Of a DNA stretch of 11,942 nucleotides, positions 1 to 6,153 are shown piece after piece. Source of the DNA: Ekhidna sp. (GTDB lineage Bacteria > Bacteroidota > Bacteroidia > Cytophagales > Cyclobacteriaceae); contig JABSPG010000072.1 in the NCBI GenBank assembly GCA_013214445.1, forward strand, positions 1 through 11,942, given 5' to 3'. The notes beneath the pieces were generated by a model. The model saw only the letters and a list, made by a program, of their open reading frames with translations, had not been told where the DNA came from and searched no databases. Every line of letters starts with the position of its first letter. Within the stretch, counting starts at the first letter, position 1. Both the position numbers and the translations under genes were made by a program.

Positions 1-1866
1 CAACGGGTAAGCATTATTTGCACGATCTACATCGGCCATTCTAAGTGAAGGATCGATTTCCACTGACTGAACTTTCCCCTCTACTTTCAACTCATAGAAT
101 GGATAAGGCCATGGCCAATCTTCCATGATCACACGTGTTGGAGTTTCCTCCTCCTCAGCTTTTTCACCTCGCATGATTTCTAAGGGGATGTAAAACAGCT
201 TCTGCTCCCCACCCTCCAATGTGACAACCACGTCTAAAGGCATGGGATGAGCTCCGACCTTTTCAATAGTTATTACAGAAGAATTGTCTTTAACCTCTAA
301 TGATTTGATGGCATAGTCGATGGTATTGGTTGTCCCAATCCATTGCTCATTGTACCAATCTAACTCGAGACCAGATCGTTTTTCCATCACGCGTTTAAAA
401 TCGGTCGGATCAGGATGTTTAAAAGCCCATTGATGCCAAAGATCAAGCATCCCTTGCTGAAAAGATTCTTGTCCAATGATATAACTAAGTTGATGCAGGT
501 AGATTGCCCCTCGAAGGTAAGTCGAAACTCCGTATGTTCCGTTTCTTTCGTAGTGGTCCCCATGTGTTGTCATCGGCTCTTGAAGATCCGCATCTACGAG
601 CATCTGATAAGCACCATACGCACGTGACAAGGGATTCAGCTTGTTTTCATTAAACAGTTCATCCATTATCATATACTGGCAGTACGTAGTAAATCCCTCA
701 TCCATCCATGGGTATTTTGATTCGTTGAAAGCAAGGACTCCTTGATACCATGAATGGATTGCCTCATGCACAGTCACACTCACCAGACTTCTAAAATTTC
801 TACCAGAGGTTATCAGTGTAGCCATAGGATATTCCATGCCTCCATCTCCCCCTTGAATAATGGTATAGTCCCTGTAGGGGTACTTCCCATTCATTTCATT
901 CATAATCTGAAAAGTCCTTACAGCGTAGTTTTTCAAGCTATCCCAGTTTGCAGCCACTTCATTATCATCGTTTTGATAGATGAAGTGCAGATCAGGAAGA
1001 CCATCTGTTTTCACTATATCATGTACATAGTCAGGGTCAGCGGCCCATGCGAAATCGTGCACCTGATCAACCTTAAATTTCCAGCTAAGCTTATTCCCTT
1101 TTTTTCTTTTTACTGGTTTAGACTTGTCTTCATACCCGTGACCAATCTCCTGTGGATTTTGAATGTATCCGGTACCACCGATCATATAAGCTGAATCAAT
1201 ATGAATGGTTACGTCGTAGCTTCCCCAGACAGCATGAAACTCCCTACCCACATATGGGTCTGCATGCCAACCGTGCTTATCGTACTCAGCTAGTTTTGGA
1301 TACCACTGAGTCATCGAATAAGAAATTCCCTCTTTGTTGTTTCTACCTGTTCTGCGGATTTGAACTGGCACCTGCGAGTCAAATTTCATACTCAGTTTTG
1401 TGGCTTTGCCGGGCAAGAGGGGTTTGGCTAATTCTACCTCCAAAATTGTCCCAACGACCTCATATGATAGATTCTTACCATCCTGCTTCAATTCATTTAT
1501 TCGATGGTAACCAATTTCATTCTCTTTCAAATGAAAGATTCTATCCTTAACTCGTCGATCCGGATCAGCGATGGTTCTAGACCGGATATCCATCATACTA
1601 CCGGGCTGAAAAGCATTGTAGTAGAGATGGTAAAAAACCTTTGAGAGCGTATCCTCAGAGTTATTCGTATACATGATATCCTGGACTCCCTTGAATTGGT
1701 GATTCTCCGTATCAAAATCAATGTCCATTGTGTAGTCTACCCTTTGCTGCCAGTATCCTTTTTGGGCATGGGCTTCAAAAACACCAAGCACGAAAACCAA
1801 AAGGAGACCACAAATAATATGGGTAGTGTGATTATCAGTAAGAGTAGTTTTTTCAGGATATCTCAT
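1..1866 (-). CDS. Secreted M1 family zinc aminopeptidase (gluzincin), C-terminus cut by the window edge
   Basis: The minus strand is open for 622 codons from an ATG at 1866 to the left edge, so the C-terminus is missing. The protein starts with a signal peptide (hydrophobic core about residues 17-30, AHA cleavage site at 32-34), so it is exported. The zinc site is complete: HEAIH at 367-371, then 18 residues to Glu390 in WMDEGF, the HExxH-x18-E pattern of M1 peptidases. The exopeptidase substrate motif, usually GAMEN, reads GGMEY at 342-346. An N-terminal beta-rich domain precedes it. M1 enzymes remove N-terminal residues from peptides; here the likely role is periplasmic or extracellular peptide degradation, which is inference. 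The visible end (EIDPSLRMADVDRANN) suggests the protein continues well beyond the edge. The histidine kinase gene lies 135 bp upstream on the same strand; co-transcription is possible but not shown. Alternative names such as ERAP-like or LTA4H-like cannot be separated here. Confidence 0.93.
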   Translation of the reverse strand, partial: MRYPEKTTLTDNHTTHIICGLLLVFVLGVFEAHAQKGYWQQRVDYTMDIDFDTENHQFKGVQDIMYTNNSEDTLSKVFYHLYYNAFQPGSMMDIRSRTIADPDRRVKDRIFHLKENEIGYHRINELKQDGKNLSYEVVGTILEVELAKPLLPGKATKLSMKFDSQVPVQIRRTGRNNKEGISYSMTQWYPKLAEYDKHGWHADPYVGREFHAVWGSYDVTIHIDSAYMIGGTGYIQNPQEIGHGYEDKSKPVKRKKGNKLSWKFKVDQVHDFAWAADPDYVHDIVKTDGLPDLHFIYQNDDNEVAANWDSLKNYAVRTFQIMNEMNGKYPYRDYTIIQGGDGGMEYPMATLITSGRNFRSLVSVTVHEAIHSWYQGVLAFNESKYPWMDEGFTTYCQYMIMDELFNENKLNPLSRAYGAYQMLVDADLQEPMTTHGDHYERNGTYGVSTYLRGAIYLHQLSYIIGQESFQQGMLDLWHQWAFKHPDPTDFKRVMEKRSGLELDWYNEQWIGTTNTIDYAIKSLEVKDNSSVITIEKVGAHPMPLDVVVTLEGGEQKLFYIPLEIMRGEKAEEEETPTRVIMEDWPWPYPFYELKVEGKVQSVEIDPSLRMADVDRANNAYPL

Positions 1867-2001
1867 TGTATTGCCAATTTTTCGGCTAATAAAATACTTG
1901 TTTGCTTCTTTTACTAACCAACATTTGATGATCGGCTAATAGCTGGTTTTATCTAACATTCGCAATGCAAAGCAATGATGGCAAAGCTAGGCATCATCAC
2001 T

Positions 2002-4140
2002 TTATTCAGAGTTGAAGGACATCTTAAACGTTGTACCTTTTCCCTCTTCACTTTCAACAGATATTTTACCCTTGTTCATTTTGACAAAATCATACACAAT
2101 ATTTAGACCTAAGCCGGTTCCTTTTTCCCCTTTCGTCCCTTTAGAAGAATGATCCATATTGAGAGAGAATAAACTATCTAGCTTCTCTTCAGCGATTCCG
2201 GTACCGGAATCTGAAACAAATACAAACAACTCAGCATCAGTCTGAGATACTCCTAGTATTATCTTCCCACCCTCCGGAGTAAATTTGATGGCATTTCCTG
2301 TCAGATTCCTAAGTATAGTTAGAAAAGTATTTTTATCCAGGTAGCCATTAACCTCCGGATCTCCTTCTTTTGCCAATTCAATTGACTTGTTTTTAGCTTG
2401 TGGAAGAAGTGTAGCGATCGTTTCATCAATACATCCCATGACATTTAGCAATAAAGGATTGTATGGTATACCTTCTTGCTCTTTGATTGCCCAAGTTAGT
2501 AGGCTATCCATTAAATGATGAGCTCTATCTGAAGACTCCTCCAGCATATGACTTATGGAGTGGAGATCATCTTCCCTTCGGATATTCTTTTTTGAGATGT
2601 AGTCTTCTAGCAAATATTGAATTCCAGCAATTACGCTCATAGGACCTCTCAGGTCATGAGCTATAATTGAAAAGAACTTATTCTTAGTCTTATTCATATT
2701 AGCTAGACGATCTCGCTGATTCATTACTTCAATATTGAGTCTCTTCAGTTTGTGATAGAAAAAGGTAATGAGAATGATAAAGAGTATAGAAATAGATAGT
2801 CCCACAAACATCACTTTTTGCTGCCACTTCCTCTGATCGAGCGCCGTTTCCAACTGGATTCTCTCTCTCTCGTTTACAAATTGAATAGAATCTCTTTCCT
2901 GCTCAAACTCGTGTTCAGCTTCAATACGAGCGATCTGCTGCACCTGTTCTATATTGTTAATACTATCATTTACTTGTTGAAACTGTAAAAAAGCCTGATA
3001 GGCTTCTTTATAATTCCCGGCAGCCGCCTCTGCCTCTGCCAATTTCAATGAACTTTTCTCGATGTTTTTTGCTGCACTATTTTGTGCAGCTAATTGAAGC
3101 GACAAACGAAAATAGTTTGCAGCCTTCGTATAATCGCCTCGTTTTAATTCAATCGAGCCTAGGCCTGTCAATGGATAGCTCTTATCACCACCAGTTCCTC
3201 GAACTTCATTCATTTTCAGTGATTTTTCAAAATACTTAATAGCAGTATCATGATCTCCAGTTTGTGTGTAAATACCACCAAGATTGTCATAGCTAGCTAT
3301 CATACCTGCTATATCATCAAGTCCTGAAAAAATATCCAGCGCTTTTAAAAAATAAGGTTTTGCCTCTTCAGGACGATCCTGATCCAGATACACTCCACCA
3401 ATGTTATTATTTGTTTCAGCAATGCCCCTGATATCATTTAAACCCTCTTTGATGGCAATCGATTTTTCAAAAACCTTGAGTGCTTTTTGAAAATCATTGA
3501 CCTGTTTATGAATGATACCAATGTTGTTATAGGCGGTGGACATACCACGCTGGTTATCTAGCTGCTCACTCAAATCAAGATAACGATACAGACAATCCAA
3601 CGCCTTACCGAAATGTCCTATTTTTTCGTAAATCACACCCATATTATTAACTGCATTGGCGACCCCTTTTTGATTTCCAAGCTCCTCTTGTATATATAAG
3701 GATTGTTCGTAATAATCAATTGATAAGAAAGAGTCACCTTGGTAGTTTGCTATAATTCCCATCACATTAAGTGCGTCTGCCTTTCGGACGAGATAATTAC
3801 ACTCTTCTGATTTTGTAACCACGTCTTCAAAAACTGATTTCGAAGTTTCAAAATGTGATCGGAAATACAACATAACTCCTTGATGGTATAAGGCATCCAC
3901 TTCTCTCTCGGGATAGTCTATCTTTCTTGCCAGAGTAATGGCCTCTTTAACATACTTGAGTGTATTCAAAGAATCTGATACTCTCAAAGTCTCCGCTAGC
4001 TTAACGTAAATTTCTAAGCGCTTCTTTGGTGAGTCTATTGTCTTCAACAGATTCTCAAGAGAATCTATTTCTGTTCTTTGCTGTGCAGCAAGTGAATGGA
4101 TCCAAAAAGCAAGGGCTAAAGTGACGAAAATCAATCTCAT
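2002..4140 (-). CDS. TPR-repeat sensor histidine kinase, membrane-bound, orphan
   Basis: The 712-residue protein has a signal peptide (1-19, cut near SLAAQ), a periplasmic TPR region, a charged probable coiled coil (about 400-440), one membrane helix (about 441-463), and a cytoplasmic kinase core. The TPR part is very regular: from residue 41 to 400 it reads as nine consecutive 40-residue units in register, with NNIG or NNMG at the same place in the central units. The HisKA H-box is FFSIIAHDLRGP with phospho-acceptor His495. The HATPase has an N-box (NLTGNAIKF, Asn616), a G1 box (DSGTGI, 644-649) and a G2 box (GTGLGL, 674-679), so it should be active. There is no receiver or DNA-binding domain and no response regulator gene in the window. 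The periplasmic TPRs probably sense a protein or peptide partner; the signal is unknown. Its ATG at 4140 gives a proper signal peptide. Confidence 0.93.
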   Translation of the reverse strand: MRLIFVTLALAFWIHSLAAQQRTEIDSLENLLKTIDSPKKRLEIYVKLAETLRVSDSLNTLKYVKEAITLARKIDYPEREVDALYHQGVMLYFRSHFETSKSVFEDVVTKSEECNYLVRKADALNVMGIIANYQGDSFLSIDYYEQSLYIQEELGNQKGVANAVNNMGVIYEKIGHFGKALDCLYRYLDLSEQLDNQRGMSTAYNNIGIIHKQVNDFQKALKVFEKSIAIKEGLNDIRGIAETNNNIGGVYLDQDRPEEAKPYFLKALDIFSGLDDIAGMIASYDNLGGIYTQTGDHDTAIKYFEKSLKMNEVRGTGGDKSYPLTGLGSIELKRGDYTKAANYFRLSLQLAAQNSAAKNIEKSSLKLAEAEAAAGNYKEAYQAFLQFQQVNDSINNIEQVQQIARIEAEHEFEQERDSIQFVNERERIQLETALDQRKWQQKVMFVGLSISILFIILITFFYHKLKRLNIEVMNQRDRLANMNKTKNKFFSIIAHDLRGPMSVIAGIQYLLEDYISKKNIRREDDLHSISHMLEESSDRAHHLMDSLLTWAIKEQEGIPYNPLLLNVMGCIDETIATLLPQAKNKSIELAKEGDPEVNGYLDKNTFLTILRNLTGNAIKFTPEGGKIILGVSQTDAELFVFVSDSGTGIAEEKLDSLFSLNMDHSSKGTKGEKGTGLGLNIVYDFVKMNKGKISVESEEGKGTTFKMSFNSE

Positions 4141-4471
4141 CCATTTAAGCTAGGTAACATAAACTAAAAGAGCAATCAGAAATACCCAATATTTCTAATT
4201 TTGAAGGATCCAATTTGGTCACTGGGACCATCTACGACACAAAGAGATAGGTAGTAAATAAGAGTTCAAGACCATAAACTTACAAGCCTAAAAACTACCA
4301 AGTAAAGCGGATTGGACACTTTGGAGTGTTCAAAGAGCAGTTTAAAAGTACCATTTGGAAAGACCTACTGAAGGAGATCACCAACTAAATTTTACAGCAC
4401 AATAAATTTCAAATATTTGATAATCAGTATATTACTAACTAAATAAGCTTTACGCTAAGAATTTCATTGAT
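4141..4471. other. 331-bp spacer containing a hydrolase gene relic
   Basis: This spacer lies between the divergent starts of the histidine kinase (minus) and the lipoprotein (plus), so it should carry both promoters. I find no convincing match to the Bacteroidota TAnnTTTG/TTTG promoter pattern. Around 4251-4277 all three plus frames contain stops. The part 4278-4388 is the tail of an old alpha/beta-hydrolase gene (separate entry). The last 80 bases before the lipoprotein are AT-rich and otherwise featureless. Confidence 0.7.
4278..4388 (+). pseudogene. C-terminal relic of an alpha/beta hydrolase (COG4757-like)
   Basis: Thirty-six codons just after an in-frame stop (TAA at 4275) and ending at TAA 4386-4388 read as a convincing hydrolase tail. 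The core RIGHFGVFKEQFKSTIWKDL matches, from memory, the end of COG4757-type predicted alpha/beta hydrolases, where a GHFGFFR-like segment carries the catalytic histidine and is followed by a TLW-like helix. The histidine would be codon 4317-4319. There is no start codon, no nucleophile elbow and no room for the rest of the gene, since the kinase gene begins at 4140 on the other strand. A short stretch in another frame (4258-4281, reading IRVQDHKL) could be the preceding strand, shifted by an indel, but this is weak. I infer a gene lost by deletion that left its last codons. It is not expected to make a working product. Confidence 0.6.
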
Positions 4472-5559
4472 ATGAAACTATCAAACATACTCTTTTTATT
4501 CTTGCTTCTATCCAGCTGCTCCAGCGATACTGAAGAATCTCCTGACCCACAAGATCCTGCGGATGAACGGAATTTCTTAATGGGTTTTACTTCGTGGAGT
4601 TTTGGACCTAATGTCCAAGACGTAAATGATACGTACACATTCATTAGTGATCATGGAGATATATACGCAGAGCATGTAGACAATAATATTCCATGGAACG
4701 CATGGATCAATGATCTTGAATTGCCAGAAGCTTTTACCAATGAAATAAGAGGGAAAGCTGAAAAGAAAATCGCTGGCAAACAATTCCTTCTCTCGGTAAG
4801 CTTACTCCGATCCAGTAGAGACGAACTTGCCTTCGATTTTGATGGAAGCATTCCTGCATACGGCAGTCTTGATGATCAAAGTATTAAGGACGCCTACTCC
4901 AAACATGTAGAATACTTAGTAAGACAGTTAACTCCCGACTACCTGGTAATCGCCATAGAAGTTAATGAACTGAGACTGAATGCCCCTGAAAAATGGGAGG
5001 GCTATAAAGCACTTATTTCTGACGTCAAGGCAAGAATTAAAAACTCCTACCCCACCTTGAAGATTTCAGAGTCCATCTCACTTCATAACTTGATTGAACC
5101 CGAAGTGTCCGATGTGGCATCTTACACCTCCGAGATGTTTAATCACATGAATCAACTGGATTTTGTGTCGATCAGCTTTTATCCATTCTTCAAAGGACAA
5201 AGCACCGAACCTCAATTTCAAGAAGCATTTGATTTACTACATACCAATGTAAATCCCCCAATCGCATTTGTTGAAACCGCCCACCTTGCAGAAGACCTTA
5301 ACATTCCGAACTTAAATGTTTTCATTCCTGGAAATGAGACCTCTCAAAAGGTTTATTTAGAAACGCTCTTGAAAAACGCAGATAATGAAGGATATGAATT
5401 CATCTTTGGTGGGCCCATCGTGATTTTGATACCCTTTGGGAGACCTTTCCAGACGAAGTAAAGGATCTTGGGAGGATATGGAGAGATACCGGATTACTAG
5501 ATGAGAACGGAGCACGGAGACCTGCATTTACCACCTGGTTAGAAGCATATCAAAACTAA
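4472..5559 (+). pseudogene. Lipoprotein, TIM-barrel glycosidase-like, frameshifted near the C-terminus
   Basis: The reading frame from ATG 4472 has a lipoprotein signal (LSSC, lipidated Cys16) followed by an acidic linker and a globular domain from about residue 34. The order of strands and motifs suggests a clan GH-A barrel: AIEVNE with Asn165-Glu166 as the candidate acid/base, and IAFVET with Glu268 as the candidate nucleophile about 100 residues later. I cannot assign a GH family. The frame ends at 5461 in an unnatural tail (GGPIVILIPFGRPFQTK). Another frame, starting at TGG 5410, continues well to TAA 5557: WAHRDFDTLWETF, then RIWRDTGLLDENG. Adding one T to the TTT at 5405-5407 would restore FWWAHRDFD and give about 362 residues. 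The gene is therefore either truncated by a real one-base deletion or carries a sequencing error; if read as it stands, the CDS is 4472-5461. It stands alone between spacers of 331 and 130 bp. Confidence 0.72.
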
Positions 5560-5689
5560 TATTTGGCATTCAAATTTTGGTAATTGTATCACCGTTTGCA
5601 TCAACACGCTAAATAAGATGCTAGTGAAAATGACTTAAATGGGTAACTTCAGTAACGAACTTCAATCTAATACCCTTCGACTACTAAGT

Positions 5690-6049
5690 ATGACTACAAC
5701 ACCAGAGCATGATGCCAAAATAGCCAAACTAACTTTCTCCTCCGTATATCCGCACTATGTGAGTAAAATAGAAAAGAAAGGACGTTCTATAGAAGAGTTG
5801 CACGTGGTGATCAAATGGTTGACTGGATTCGATCAAACCAGACTCCAGGAACTCATTGAAGAGAAGGTAACCTTCAAGACTTTTTTCGAGCGTGCCAACC
5901 TAAACGAAAACGCTAAACTAATAACAGGAGTGATTTGCGGTTATCGTATCGAAGAGATAGAAACCCCGCTGACAAGGCAAACCCGCTACCTGGACAAAGT
6001 GGTCGATGAACTAGCAAAGGGCAAAAAGCTCGAGAAGATTATGCGTTAG
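5690..6049 (+). CDS. DUF2200 family protein (COG4898)
   Basis: This 119-residue cytoplasmic protein is recognisable, from memory of the family, as DUF2200. It has the typical beginning TTTPEHDAKIAKLTF, then SVYPHYVSKIEKKGR, a WLTGFD motif, TFKTFFERA, LITGVICGYRIEEIE and the lysine-rich end DELAKGKKLEKIMR. I chose ATG 5690 because the family homology begins right there and the length then fits the usual size of about 120; an in-frame ATG at 5639 would add 17 residues without family resemblance. There is no signal peptide or membrane segment. The biochemical function of the family is not known to me. Family members are scattered in bacteria as single genes, which fits the lack of a partner here. 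Its 3' end meets the permease operon tail-to-tail. Confidence 0.9.
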   Translation: MTTTPEHDAKIAKLTFSSVYPHYVSKIEKKGRSIEELHVVIKWLTGFDQTRLQELIEEKVTFKTFFERANLNENAKLITGVICGYRIEEIETPLTRQTRYLDKVVDELAKGKKLEKIMR

Positions 6050-6153
6050 TCCATTTGCAGCACTTCACAAAAGAGATTTGTAAGCGGAATCGGCACATAA
6101 AGATCTTGATCAGATTTTTCATGACCTAGCCAAGAGAGAAAGTCACTATTCAT
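6046..6153 (-). CDS. Possible 35-codon small ORF coupled to the permease gene
   Basis: An ATG at 6153 lies inside the last codons of the permease, sharing CATGAATAG with its stop, and opens 35 codons that end in TAA at 6046-6048. It fills almost the whole gap between the permease and the DUF2200 gene and overlaps the DUF2200 stop by four bases. The predicted peptide starts MNSDFLSWLGHEK and ends TNLFCEVLQMD, with no signal or membrane helix. The start-stop overlap is the classic layout for translational coupling, but a random ORF of this length is easily found, and I recognise no family. It could also be a leftover of a longer gene. Confidence 0.25.
   Translation of the reverse strand: MNSDFLSWLGHEKSDQDLYVPIPLTNLFCEVLQMD

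Noticed and set aside
415..1917. Plus-strand open frames at 415-627, 754-1194, 1152-1550 and 1696-1917
   Set aside because: They lie antisense to the M1 peptidase, which has an intact signal peptide, zinc site and continuous frame; their translations show no family features.
1966..1998. Possible hairpin TGATG ... CATCA after the kinase gene as a terminator
   Set aside because: The stem is only five pairs before a mismatch and no T-run follows on either strand.
3048..3239. Plus-strand open frame of 63 codons
   Set aside because: Antisense to the TPR part of the kinase, with no recognisable features.
4158..4244. Open plus-strand stretch (HKLKEQSEIPNISNFEG) in the same frame as the hydrolase relic
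   Set aside because: It has no start codon and no resemblance to the hydrolase body; probably chance.
4450..4851. Minus-strand open frames at 4450-4644, 4577-4783 and 4651-4851
   Set aside because: Antisense to the lipoprotein, whose signal peptide and barrel motifs are in the plus frame.
5560..5689. Search for a promoter or terminator between the lipoprotein and the DUF2200 gene
   Set aside because: Only imperfect TTTG-containing stretches; no pair with correct spacing and no stable hairpin.
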